Shown here piece after piece: positions 1 through 7,921 of a DNA stretch of 36,315 nt. The DNA lies in NCBI GenBank assembly GCA_013360675.1, contig JABWBB010000028.1, positions 1 through 36,315 on the forward strand, written 5' to 3'. The stretch is from Phycisphaerales bacterium (GTDB lineage Bacteria; Planctomycetota; Phycisphaerae; Phycisphaerales; UBA1924). The translations under genes were made by a program, and so were the position numbers. Below the pieces are notes generated by a model that worked only from the letters and a program-made list of their open reading frames with translations, did no database searches and was not told the origin of the DNA. The first letter of the stretch is position 1. Each line of letters opens with the position of its first letter.

Positions 1-2
1 AT

Positions 3-398
3 GAGGCCGGGCGGGTCGTGGCGACGGTGCACGCGGGGTGGCGCGGCGTGATCGCCGATGTCGTCACCGCCGCCGTGAATCAGATGCGGGCCCTGGGCGC
101 GGGCCCGATCTTCGCCGCCGTGGGCCCGTGCATCGGCCCCGAGCGCTTCGAGGTGGGGCCCGAGGTCGCCGCCGAGTTCCACCGGGTCTTTGGGTCGCCC
201 GGGGTGGTGATCGCCGGAGGAGCGAAGGATCGTGTCGATCTCAAGGCAGCCTTGCGCGAGCAACTGTCGCGTGCGGGCGTGGCGGGCATCGACGTGCTGC
301 CCCATTGCACCGTGAGCGAGCCCGAGTTGTTTTTCTCGCACCGTCGCGATCAGGGCCTGACGGGACGCACGGGGGCGTTCATCGCGACGCGGGAATAG
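3..398 (+). CDS. pgeF: Laccase-domain protein PgeF/YfiH family, 3' part
   Basis: The 5' end lies outside the window. The reading frame is open from base 3, and the GTG at 18 is internal because the residues before it already fit the family. Seen: the HAGWRG motif, GPCIG with its cysteine, and LFFSHRRDQGLTGR near the end. These carry the conserved His, Cys and His metal and active-site residues of the DUF152/multicopper polyphenol oxidase-like family. Known for the family: members act as purine nucleoside phosphorylase/adenosine deaminase enzymes, and in E. coli PgeF keeps wrong amino acids out of peptidoglycan precursors. About 130 C-terminal residues are present out of the usual 240-260. The last 20 bases overlap the convergent synthase gene at 379. 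The family call is firm; the exact substrate is not. Confidence 0.9.
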   Translation, partial: EAGRVVATVHAGWRGVIADVVTAAVNQMRALGAGPIFAAVGPCIGPERFEVGPEVAAEFHRVFGSPGVVIAGGAKDRVDLKAALREQLSRAGVAGIDVLPHCTVSEPELFFSHRRDQGLTGRTGAFIATRE

Positions 399-1479
399 CC
401 ACGGCGAGGTCCTCAAGCACCAGCGGCATATCGGCCTCGACCGCTCGGCGCGTGACGCGCCCGAGTGTCTCTTCGAGCGCGTAGGCGGGGATCCCTGTGC
501 TCGGGCGTTTGATCACGAGATCGCCCGCGCCGAGCGTATGGCCCGCGGGCAGCGCCCGAGCCGCCACCAGCGATTGACGCGACACGCTGCGCACATCCTG
601 CTCGCAGGCGAGCACGACCTTCTCGGGCGAGCCGAGCATCGCGCGGTCGTGGGGTGTTGCGGGCGCGAGGGATCCCTGTCGACGCTGCTCCCACGTAACC
701 CGGGCCAGTTGCACATAAGCCCTCAAGCCGTCCGCATCGAGCGAGGCGGCGTGATCGGGGCCCGTGGCTTGGGTGTTCCACGTCACGTGCTTTTCAAGGA
801 TGGTGGCCCCGTGCGCGATGGCGACGCGGGCGGCGTCGACGCCGCGGGTGTGATCGCTGTACCCCACCGGGCCATCGAATCGCCGGGCGAGCGCGCCCAT
901 GGCGCCGATGGCGGCGAGCTCAGAGGGCGTGGGATAGGAACTCACGCATTGGAGCAGCGCCAGCCGCCCGCGCGCCGGCGCAAGCCAACCCAGCGCTCGC
1001 GATACCTCGTCGATCGTGCTCGCACCCGTGCTGACGATCATGGGTTTGCCGGTCTGTTCTAGCGCCGCAAGCAGCGGCTTGTGCACGATGTCGGGGCTTG
1101 CGGTCTTGTACGCGTCCCATGCGAGCGTGTCGGCCAGCGGCACGAGCGAATCGCTGAAGACCGTGACGATCGCGTGCACGCCGCGGGCCTTGGCCTCGCG
1201 CACGCACGCGCCCAGCGCATCGATGCTCAGTTCGAGCCGGCGCAGCATGGCGTGGGGATCGCGCTCGCCCGCGTTGGCCTGGTACGCCGCCAGACGCGAG
1301 CCGCGGCTCATCAGCAGGTCGGCGCGGAAGAACTGAAACTTCACCGCGTCGGCCCCCGCGTCGGCGGCGAGGCGCACCAGTTCGATCGCGCGTTCGAGCG
1401 AGCCGTCGTGGTTCACGCCCAGTTCGGCGATGACATAGGGCGGCTCGCCCGCGCCGATGGTTCTGCCCGCGATGCGCAC
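379..1479 (-). CDS. neuB: NeuB-type nonulosonic acid synthase (sialic, legionaminic or pseudaminic)
   Basis: The 366-residue protein should condense phosphoenolpyruvate with an N-acetylated hexosamine to make a nine-carbon sialic-like acid. Seen: AELGVNHDGS near residue 18, VKFQ at 46-49, STGAST at 150, QCVSSYPT at 177, GYSDHTRG at 206 and EKHVT at 229. His210 and His231 match the two metal-ligand histidines of NeuB. Residues about 298-360 form the C-terminal SAF (antifreeze-like) domain, including RPSTGIP. It is the last gene of a minus-strand operon, two bases after the cytidylyltransferase, and its end overlaps the convergent PgeF gene by 20 bases. Sequence alone does not decide between sialic, legionaminic and pseudaminic acid. 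The Maf neighbour makes a flagellin sugar likely. Confidence 0.93.
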   Translation of the reverse strand: MRIAGRTIGAGEPPYVIAELGVNHDGSLERAIELVRLAADAGADAVKFQFFRADLLMSRGSRLAAYQANAGERDPHAMLRRLELSIDALGACVREAKARGVHAIVTVFSDSLVPLADTLAWDAYKTASPDIVHKPLLAALEQTGKPMIVSTGASTIDEVSRALGWLAPARGRLALLQCVSSYPTPSELAAIGAMGALARRFDGPVGYSDHTRGVDAARVAIAHGATILEKHVTWNTQATGPDHAASLDADGLRAYVQLARVTWEQRRQGSLAPATPHDRAMLGSPEKVVLACEQDVRSVSRQSLVAARALPAGHTLGAGDLVIKRPSTGIPAYALEETLGRVTRRAVEADMPLVLEDLAVAIPASR

Positions 1480-1481
1480 GT

Positions 1482-2222
1482 CTAGGCCCCCCTCCCACGT
1501 CCGGAAAGAACCGCATCGGCGACGAGCAGGTCGATGGGCGAATCGATATCGACGACCGCGCCCTCGGGCGAGACCACGCCGCGTCGATCAAGGCCGAAGA
1601 AGGCGTGGGGACCGTCGGGCACCCCCGGGATCTCGCGCAGCAGCGCCCGGCGCGTGAGCGCGATCACACCCCCGTCGGGCATGTAAGCGGGCGGCAGGTC
1701 CTGTCGCCGAAAGCAGCCATGGTTGAGCACGTCCCCCTCCCACGGGGCCACGCGCGCGTCGGCGTCGAGTCGGGCCGTCCACCAGGGGTGGTGCTTGCCC
1801 ACGGGGGCGTAACTCTGCACGCTGTCGCACCCGCTGGCGGCGAGCCGATCGAGTGCGCGGTCGATGAGATCTGCCGGGCGCACGGGCACGTTGGCGTAGA
1901 GGATCACCAGCGGCTGGCGTTCGTACGCGGCGAGGTGCCCTTCGCGCTCGAGGCTGAGCAGCGCGTGCCGGGCCGCGTCGTCGATACGAGCGGTGTCGTG
2001 CGCGAGGTCGGCGGGGCGATCGATCGTGCGCACGCCCATGCCCCGCGCGATGGCCAGCGCGGCCTGATCATCGGTTGACACACAGACCAGCCCCACGCCG
2101 CGGCTGTGTAGCGCCGAATCGATCGTCCATTCGATGCACGCCCGCCCACCCACGCGGGCAATGTTCTTCCCGGGCACGCCCTTGCTGCCCGCGCGGGCGA
2201 GGATGATCGCCGCCGCCTGCAT
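1482..2222 (-). CDS. neuA: Acylneuraminate cytidylyltransferase-family protein
   Basis: This enzyme should activate the nonulosonic acid made by the neighbouring synthase by transferring CMP from CTP. Seen: the N-terminal nucleotide-binding motif ILARAGSKGVPGKN, VSTDD near residue 50, VPVRPADLIDRAL in mid-protein and DIDSPIDLLVA near the C-terminus. All fit the CMP-sialic acid synthetase fold. The length, 246 residues, is normal. The ORF reads GTG-ATG. I prefer the ATG at 2222 because GGAG lies five bases upstream, and the upstream gene's TGA overlaps it as TGATG, which suggests translational coupling. The downstream synthase starts two bases after the stop. The usual LQPTSPLR motif is replaced by LYANVPVRP, so the sugar accepted may not be sialic acid itself. 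Confidence 0.88.
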   Translation of the reverse strand: MQAAAIILARAGSKGVPGKNIARVGGRACIEWTIDSALHSRGVGLVCVSTDDQAALAIARGMGVRTIDRPADLAHDTARIDDAARHALLSLEREGHLAAYERQPLVILYANVPVRPADLIDRALDRLAASGCDSVQSYAPVGKHHPWWTARLDADARVAPWEGDVLNHGCFRRQDLPPAYMPDGGVIALTRRALLREIPGVPDGPHAFFGLDRRGVVSPEGAVVDIDSPIDLLVADAVLSGRGRGA

Positions 2223-5200
2223 CACGCTCCCGCCCGCAGGGTGTACAGCCCCGGCGACACCTCGGCGACAAACGTCGGGGGCAGCAGCACCATTCCCCGG
2301 TCCACGCGGTCGCGCGCGTGCGCGGGGATTGGGAGCGCCTCGTACCGATCACCCGGCGGCGGGGGGTCGATCACGCACGCGCCCGCGTGCATCAGCCAGT
2401 GGTCATAAAAGTGCTCGATCTCGCTCGCCACTGCGTGTCGTCGCGCGATCCGCGGCACGACCCACAGCCCCGGCAGCCCGCCCTGCACGCCCCGTTCATC
2501 GAGCAGCCGATGTACATTCGCCGTCACGCGATCGAACGCGTTCACGCCCGTGATCCTCTGATACGCCGCGGCGTCGGTCGCGTGCAGGTCGATGCTGACG
2601 ACATCCGGCTCGGCCTCCATCATCGCGCGCACCACGTTGTGATCGTGGGCCAGCGCAGTGCGCACATGCACGAACGCACGCCCGTGCTTGAGCGCACGGA
2701 TCAATCGCGGCAGGTCCGCGTGGCGCGTCGCCTCGGGCCCGAGCGTCACGCCCAGTGCCTCGCCCTCCCGCCCCAGCGCGAGGATCGCCCGGGCCGCCTC
2801 CTCGCTGTCGGCCATCGAGGGATGCCGCACGTCGGCATGCACCACGCGCGGCGAGGGCTCGTCGGAGAGCAAATCGGCGATGGCCTCGCCCAGGCGCGCC
2901 CCGCTGGTGGTGTCGCCGAACCCGTCGCACGCCCGCGCCAACCACGCCCGCGTCAGTGTTGATTCGGGGATGCACCGAGCCGCCAGGTCGCGCAAGGCCG
3001 GCGGGATGCTCACGCACACACCCTTGGCGATCGGATCGACCTGCGGGGCCGAGGGGACATACCCCAGCACGCCGCCGATCGTGGCGAAATCGCCCCCGTG
3101 CGCCAGGTCGCGCACGCACGACGCCGACATGACGCACCCGGCGATGCCCGGCGGGGCCTGGGTGAATGTGATGGCGTGGGCCGCGGGGTGTTCGAGGTGG
3201 CGTTCGACGCAGGCGTCGATCAGGGCCGGGTCGGCCAGCGCCCAGTCGGCGTGGAGGATGACCGCCGCATCGATGCATCGGCGCTCCATGATCGGCGCGA
3301 GCAGCGCGGGGTGGAAGGCCTCGTCGTAGATCGACAGGTTTGCGATCCCGCCCCGCCAGCACGACGAGGACCAGGCCCGGCCGGCGGCGACGCGGGATTG
3401 GCGGGCGCGAAACGCCGCGGGTTCGACCGATTCGATGGCGACGCGCTTGGCGTGGCGCGTCTGCTCGATCAGCGCGTGGATGGCCTCGGGCGTGGGCGTG
3501 AGGATCACGACCTCGCCCACGTGCTCGCAGCGTTCGAGGCGGTCGAGCAGGCACAGCAGCGCGGGCCGCTGGCCGAGGAACGCGGCATGGATGTCGCGGG
3601 GCTGGTCCAGCCCGTTGCGCTCGGCATCAGCCGCGATGAAGGCGGCGACGCGCCCGCCCGAGCGGCTCTCCCCCTCGCCCTGCGGGATCACATCGCGCGT
3701 GACGAAACGCCCCTGTTCGACGGCGACTTTGGCGCTGTCGAGCAGCGTGCCCACGTGCTCGGCGACATCCACCAGCCAGTTCACATTGCGCAGGTCGCGC
3801 TCGATCTGGCAGCGCTGGCGTTGCAGGGGCGTGAGCGCATCGTTGAGTTCGATCGCGCGATCCGCCCGGAACCGGGCCAACTGCCCCGCCTGGTTCACGT
3901 GCTGTACCAGGCGGAAGGCGACGTCCAGCTTCGCCACGCGCTCGGCGTTGCGGTGTGATTCTTCGATCAACGGGTTGATCGCGTTGGCGTCGTCCTGGCA
4001 CTCGAGCATCCGCGCCAGCAAGCCGCCCGTCTCGCGCGAGAGGATCGCCACGCGTCCCGTCTCCTGGCGCAAGCGGCGCAGGCACTCGGCGGTTGTGCGC
4101 CAGCGTGTCTCGGGCAGGTCCGACGGCGGCGTGGGCAGGGCGATGGGCGCGGGCGAGCCGAAGCGGTCGATCGCCTCGCGCAGGCTCATGGGCTGCGTGT
4201 GCTTCTTGAGCGCGCCCCCCTGGGTGGCGTCGACCACGCGCAGGCCGCGCGCCGTGTCGTTGTGAAAATCGCGTTCGAACTGCACCAGATAGGTGTGCAT
4301 CTGGTCGTCGGTGTAGAGCGTCTGGCCGTCCTGGCCCGGGACGCGCCGCAGCGAGTTCTTCATCCGCGCGATGCGTTCCCACTCGAGCATCTCGAGCGTG
4401 CGGAACTCGCTCAGTTCGCTCCCCCACACGCCGTGGATCGCCGCGTGTGGGGCGTAGTACTGGTTGTCGGTGAAGGCCAGGTCCTGCCCGGTCATGATGA
4501 CCGGGTCGCAGCCCAGGTACCGGGCGAGGTAATAGGCCAGGTGCGCGACCGTCGCGCCCGGCGGGACGCGCCCCATGTCGCGCCGCAGCGAATCGGGCAG
4601 CAGGTCATCGAGGATCGGATCGCCCACGCAGCGGATCCGACCTGGAAATGCGCGGAGGATCGCCGGGTTGGCCTTGGTCTCGACCACCAGCGTCACGCCC
4701 TCGACGTCGGCCGCGGTCAGCCCCTCGTAGAACCGGGCGCTGATCTCGTGATAATCGAGCGCGGTGACGAAGTGCGGTGTGATCCCGCGCGCCAGCAGCG
4801 TCTTGAGCACCGTCTGCACCGCGATGATGACCACCCGGTCGCGCACGCCCGGCTGGGCCAGCGCGTCGATGGTCGTGCGCAGACTCGGGCCCGCCGCCAC
4901 CACCACGCACGCCTTGCCAGCCGCCGCCCCTTCCAGGTCTTTCACACCCGGACAGCGGGTGTACCAGCGCAGGTTCTGCAACTGGTTGCGCACGCTCGTG
5001 TCCACCTGGACCAGCGTGGTGACGATGTTCGTTCGCACGGCGTGCATCACCGAGGCGAAGTTCGCGCCGAAGCGCCCCGCGCTCGCGCCCAGACGTGCCG
5101 TGCTCGCCGGGTGCTCGAGATAGACCGTGCCCGCGGCGAGGATTCCCTCGAGCCCGGCGCAGGCCCCGGCGATCTGAGCCGTGTCCTCGGGGTCGGTCAG

Positions 5201-5620
5201 GATCGACACGCGAGAGAGCAATATCCACGCGGCGCAGTCGATCCGCTCGAGCACTGCCCGCAGCAGCCCCACGTCGGGCTCATAGACGATGACCGCGCCG
5301 TAATTGCCCAGGCGGCGAGCCAGTTCCATGACGTGATTGCCCACGCCCATGCCCAGCACGATCACCGCCGCCTGTCGCCTAAGGTCCAGCGTGCCCACCA
5401 GGCGCTTGGCCTCGTCGGCGGGCCCGCGACGGCTGGCGAGCATTTGTCCTGTGTCGGCATCGCCGATGCGACCCGTGGGGCACCCGTCGGGGGCGCGCCA
5501 GATCGTGACATCTGCGCGCGGGGCCGCCGCCCGTACCGCCTCGGCCGTCCGGGGCGAGCGCGTGCCCAGTGCGGCGAGGTTGCGATCGAGCAGGGCGGGG
5601 TTCGCGGGCAGGGGTTCCAT
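2222..5620 (-). CDS. Maf/DUF115-type glycosyltransferase with C-terminal nucleotidyltransferase-like and TIM-barrel-like regions
   Basis: The product has 1,132 residues. Residues about 190-400 resemble DUF115 (MptE-like), the core of Maf proteins that put nonulosonic acids on flagellin: AAGPSL at 244-249, TALDYHEISARFYEG, and TGQDLAF near 379. Residues about 657-900 resemble a sugar nucleotidyltransferase, with RPALLCLLDRLERC and GYVPSAPQVDPI. Residues about 925-1090 resemble a radical-SAM barrel (DVVSIDLHATDAAAYQRITG, LWVVPRIARRH), but I find no CxxxCxxC cluster motif. The ATG at 5620 has GGAG five bases upstream; a TTG lies directly before it. The stop overlaps the cytidylyltransferase start. 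Known Mafs are usually 450-700 residues. The Maf call rests on motifs plus the neuA-neuB neighbours; the C-terminal domains are my reading of fold-like patterns. Confidence 0.8.
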   Translation of the reverse strand: MEPLPANPALLDRNLAALGTRSPRTAEAVRAAAPRADVTIWRAPDGCPTGRIGDADTGQMLASRRGPADEAKRLVGTLDLRRQAAVIVLGMGVGNHVMELARRLGNYGAVIVYEPDVGLLRAVLERIDCAAWILLSRVSILTDPEDTAQIAGACAGLEGILAAGTVYLEHPASTARLGASAGRFGANFASVMHAVRTNIVTTLVQVDTSVRNQLQNLRWYTRCPGVKDLEGAAAGKACVVVAAGPSLRTTIDALAQPGVRDRVVIIAVQTVLKTLLARGITPHFVTALDYHEISARFYEGLTAADVEGVTLVVETKANPAILRAFPGRIRCVGDPILDDLLPDSLRRDMGRVPPGATVAHLAYYLARYLGCDPVIMTGQDLAFTDNQYYAPHAAIHGVWGSELSEFRTLEMLEWERIARMKNSLRRVPGQDGQTLYTDDQMHTYLVQFERDFHNDTARGLRVVDATQGGALKKHTQPMSLREAIDRFGSPAPIALPTPPSDLPETRWRTTAECLRRLRQETGRVAILSRETGGLLARMLECQDDANAINPLIEESHRNAERVAKLDVAFRLVQHVNQAGQLARFRADRAIELNDALTPLQRQRCQIERDLRNVNWLVDVAEHVGTLLDSAKVAVEQGRFVTRDVIPQGEGESRSGGRVAAFIAADAERNGLDQPRDIHAAFLGQRPALLCLLDRLERCEHVGEVVILTPTPEAIHALIEQTRHAKRVAIESVEPAAFRARQSRVAAGRAWSSSCWRGGIANLSIYDEAFHPALLAPIMERRCIDAAVILHADWALADPALIDACVERHLEHPAAHAITFTQAPPGIAGCVMSASCVRDLAHGGDFATIGGVLGYVPSAPQVDPIAKGVCVSIPPALRDLAARCIPESTLTRAWLARACDGFGDTTSGARLGEAIADLLSDEPSPRVVHADVRHPSMADSEEAARAILALGREGEALGVTLGPEATRHADLPRLIRALKHGRAFVHVRTALAHDHNVVRAMMEAEPDVVSIDLHATDAAAYQRITGVNAFDRVTANVHRLLDERGVQGGLPGLWVVPRIARRHAVASEIEHFYDHWLMHAGACVIDPPPPGDRYEALPIPAHARDRVDRGMVLLPPTFVAEVSPGLYTLRAGA

Positions 5621-5710
5621 CAACGCTCCATCGACGTCGGCGCGCGGGATCGCCCCACGCCGCCGGCGTCACCCCTTGTCATCGGCATGGTTCGCTGAGA
5701 GACTGGAAAC

Positions 5711-6346
5711 ATGCCCCTGCCCCAAGGCCTGGCCCTGCCCGATCCTCCGCCGCTCCCCGCGCCGCCCATGCTCGAGAGGCTGGCCTTCGAACAGCCCTGG
5801 CCCGTCACGCTGGCGCTGCTGGCGGTGGGGCTGGGGGCTTACCTGGTTCTCAACGCGCGAGGCCGCCCCGGTCGGGGGGGTGCCATCGCCGGCCTGCTCG
5901 CGATCCTGGCGGGGGCCCACGTCATCACGGCGGTGCTGATTCGCACCGCGCGCGAACGCATGGTCGATGTCGCCTCGCGCCTGGTCGATCGCGTCGCAAC
6001 AGGCGATACCGACGGCGTGGCCCTGATCCTGCTCGATGACGCCCGCCTCGAGGCCACACGCTACTTCGCCCAGCTCGACCGAGACCAGATCCTCGCTCGC
6101 GTGTCGGCCCAGTTCGGGCAGGGCGGCGGATACCAGGCCCACGAGCATGACATCGTGGAAATTTCCGCCTCGCGCGACGGCCCCGGGGTGGGGCGCGTGC
6201 TGCTGAAGGTGCGCGTCGTGCCCGAGGCCTCGCGCGTGCCGGTCTTCTCCTGGTGGCAACTCGACACGCGCGCGGTACAGCCCGATCAGTGGCGCGTCCG
6301 CGGCATCACGCTCATCTCGGTCAGCGGCGCAGGCTCGATGAAGTAG
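5711..6346 (+). CDS. Small membrane protein of unknown function
   Basis: I do not recognise this 211-residue protein. After a proline-rich start (PLPDPPPLPAPP-like) there are two likely membrane segments, near residues 30-47 and 58-77. A soluble domain of about 130 residues follows, with mixed charge and a strand-rich end (WWQLDTRAV, WRVRGITLISV). This looks like a small alpha/beta domain, perhaps NTF2-like, but no motif proves it. The gene is transcribed away from the Maf operon. The 90-base gap should carry both promoters. The ribosome-binding site is weak (GGAAAC just upstream of ATG). Codon use matches the neighbouring genes. It could be part of the flagellar or envelope functions around it, but only position suggests that. 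Confidence 0.7.
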   Translation: MPLPQGLALPDPPPLPAPPMLERLAFEQPWPVTLALLAVGLGAYLVLNARGRPGRGGAIAGLLAILAGAHVITAVLIRTARERMVDVASRLVDRVATGDTDGVALILLDDARLEATRYFAQLDRDQILARVSAQFGQGGGYQAHEHDIVEISASRDGPGVGRVLLKVRVVPEASRVPVFSWWQLDTRAVQPDQWRVRGITLISVSGAGSMK

Positions 6347-6353
6347 CCCCCGC

Positions 6354-7316
6354 TCAGTTGGGGATCGGCACCAGCAGGCTGGGCTGGATCGCTCCACGCA
6401 CCTTGACGGCCTGGCCATTCACCAGGTTGTGCGGGTTCTTCTCTTTGGCCTCGCGCAGGCGGAAGCTCTCTCGCGCCGGGCCCGTGGTGACCGAGCCGTC
6501 CGGACGCTTGCGCGACGTGTCGTAATCCTTCTCGCTGAAGACGCCCACCGTCACGGTGCTGCTGCGCGACGTGTGGTAATAGAACGCCTCCTGCCCTTCG
6601 CGACGCAACTGGATCACCGCCGCCTCGGCGGCCTTGCGAAAGTCGGCCAGATCCTGCGGCGTGGGGTCGCGGTCGTCCATCCTCCGATAGATCCCCACCT
6701 GCAACGTGTAATACGCCGAACGCCCATATCGCACACGCACGGTGGCCAGGTCATGATCGGGAACCGAGCCGGCGATGGCTTCAACGGGGGGCGGGGCCAG
6801 CACCGCACCCGCGAAAGGAAGCCTCCCGTTGATCTCCAGCCCTTTGAGCCGTTTGAGATCTTCCTGTGCCCGGGTCGATGCGCCAGATTCATAACGCCCG
6901 TAGGCGACCACCCACGCCTTGCCGCGAGGTTCGGCATAGGCACTCGTCAGCCCGATCTGGTGCGCCTCGGCCACGGCGATCTCGGCGAGGCGCTGTCCAT
7001 CGGCCCCGCCAAAGGCCGCGAGCACAATCTGCCAGTTCGCGGCGCCTTCCGCGGCACCACCCGCGCCGCGCGGGCCAAACAAGGCCTTTCCCTCATGCTG
7101 TATCGCCGCGGGCGTGTCGCGCCCGGCGGCGGCCCGCTGGGTGTCCTCCGGGCGATAGTCCTCTCGGTAGGGGGTAAGCCCGGTGTGGGGGCTGTCCTTA
7201 TCTGAGGCTTGAGGCGCTCCGCAGGCGGTCAGGAGGAAGGCAGTGAAAAGCACGATTGTGCGCGCAAGAACTGCGTGTTGGCCCCATTGAATGCTCTTTA
7301 AAACGATGGTTTTCAT
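6354..7316 (-). CDS. Lipoprotein with SPOR-like repeats
   Basis: The 320-residue protein begins with a long N-region, then a hydrophobic stretch and the lipobox LTAC, so the mature protein should start with a lipidated cysteine at about residue 32. Two stretches look like SPOR-type peptidoglycan-binding units: about 94-160 (NWQIVLAAFGG, AWVVAYGRYES) and about 200-275 (YTLQVGIYRRMDD, FYYHTSRSSTVTVGVFSEKDY). SPOR domains bind denuded glycan at division sites or flagellar bases; whether these retain binding is unknown. The gene converges on the small membrane protein, with seven bases between stops. The first 50 bases of the coding region are unusually AT-rich for this window, and no clear Shine-Dalgarno precedes the ATG, so the start is less certain than the body of the gene. 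Confidence 0.72.
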   Translation of the reverse strand: MKTIVLKSIQWGQHAVLARTIVLFTAFLLTACGAPQASDKDSPHTGLTPYREDYRPEDTQRAAAGRDTPAAIQHEGKALFGPRGAGGAAEGAANWQIVLAAFGGADGQRLAEIAVAEAHQIGLTSAYAEPRGKAWVVAYGRYESGASTRAQEDLKRLKGLEINGRLPFAGAVLAPPPVEAIAGSVPDHDLATVRVRYGRSAYYTLQVGIYRRMDDRDPTPQDLADFRKAAEAAVIQLRREGQEAFYYHTSRSSTVTVGVFSEKDYDTSRKRPDGSVTTGPARESFRLREAKEKNPHNLVNGQAVKVRGAIQPSLLVPIPN

Positions 7317-7431
7317 GAGGTTGCGCCCCAGTGAGACGAACGCAGGGTATTTTGGAGGGTCGAGGGGCCCCCCGTCGATACATCACGCGTAGGCGGGCCC
7401 ACGCAGTGGATGCTAGGGCCCGGGCGGGCCT

Positions 7432-7450
7432 CGTCGGCGACACGCCGACG
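7432..7450. other. Perfect hairpin in the flgM 5' region
   Basis: CGTCGGCG at 7432-7439 and CGCCGACG at 7443-7450 form a perfect 8-bp stem with an ACA loop, about 50 bases before the flgM start. No T-run follows, so it is not a simple terminator. It may be a leader structure or chance in GC-rich DNA. Confidence 0.4.
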
Positions 7451-7502
7451 GGGAGCGACGGAGCGCATGCCGCTGTAGTTGTACATGCCGCGGAGAACAC
7501 AG

Positions 7503-7784
7503 GTGGCTGATATCGCTCCAGTCTGTTCGGGTTCGTGCGGGATTCCCAGCGCCCTTGATGAGGGTCGCCGGATCACCCCGGTCGAGATCATGTCCGGTGC
7601 GCCCGTGCGCGGCCAGGACAAGGTGGAGGTGTCCGAGTTGGCGAGCTATCTCAGCAAGTTGCGCGACATGCCCGCCGTCCGTCAGGATCTGGTGGATCGC
7701 GTGAAGAGCGAGATCGCCGGCGGGACCTACCTCACGCCCGAAAAACTCGATGCGGCCCTGGCCGAGCTCGCCCGCGAACTCTAG
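7503..7784 (+). CDS. flgM: Anti-sigma-28 factor FlgM
   Basis: The 93-residue protein fits FlgM, which binds the flagellar sigma factor FliA until the hook-basal body is complete and is then exported through it. Seen: the C-terminal segment with DKVEVSELASYLSKL, then MPAVRQDLVDRVKSEI and GGTYLTPEKLDAAL, which match the conserved sigma-binding helices. I chose the GTG at 7503 because GGAGAA lies seven bases upstream; an in-frame ATG at 7485 has no ribosome-binding site. The N-terminus carries two cysteines (CSGSC), which is unusual for FlgM. The gene stands alone, followed by a good terminator. It shows that the organism has, or had, a flagellum, which fits the Maf operon 2 kb away. Confidence 0.85.
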   Translation: MADIAPVCSGSCGIPSALDEGRRITPVEIMSGAPVRGQDKVEVSELASYLSKLRDMPAVRQDLVDRVKSEIAGGTYLTPEKLDAALAELAREL

Positions 7785-7819
7785 TCGACGAGCCTTTCCC
7801 GTGAACCCAGTCTTAGCCC

Positions 7820-7854
7820 CGCCGCGCTCCTCGCCCCCGAGATCGCGGCGTTTT
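7820..7854 (+). terminator. Rho-independent terminator after flgM
   Basis: CGCCGCG (7820-7826) pairs with CGCGGCG (7844-7850), an inner CTCG/CGAG stem extends the hairpin, and TTTT follows at 7851-7854. It lies about 35 bases after the flgM stop and separates flgM from the next promoter. Confidence 0.7.
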
Positions 7855-7878
7855 CCACGCGCCTTGATCGTGAGCATT

Positions 7879-7898
7879 AATGAGAATACATTCTCATT
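7879..7898. promoter_or_regulatory. AT-rich palindrome, probable metal-regulator (Fur/Zur-type) operator
   Basis: AATGAGAAT and ATTCTCATT form a perfect 9-bp inverted repeat around a central AC, 24 bases before the beta-barrel start. In such GC-rich DNA an AT-rich perfect palindrome stands out. Fur boxes contain TGAGAAT/ATTCTCA-like half-sites, but the usual spacer is one base and here it is two, so a Zur, MntR or other Fur-family regulator is equally possible. The regulator itself is not in the window. Confidence 0.65.
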
Positions 7899-7921
7899 TA
7901 CTCGACACAGGAGTGAAGGCC

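Noticed and set aside
5660..5700. GCCGATGA on the minus strand as a sigma-28 promoter for the Maf operon
   Set aside because: The -10 resembles the flagellar consensus GCCGATAA, but no TAAA-like -35 lies at the right distance, and the word is common in this DNA.
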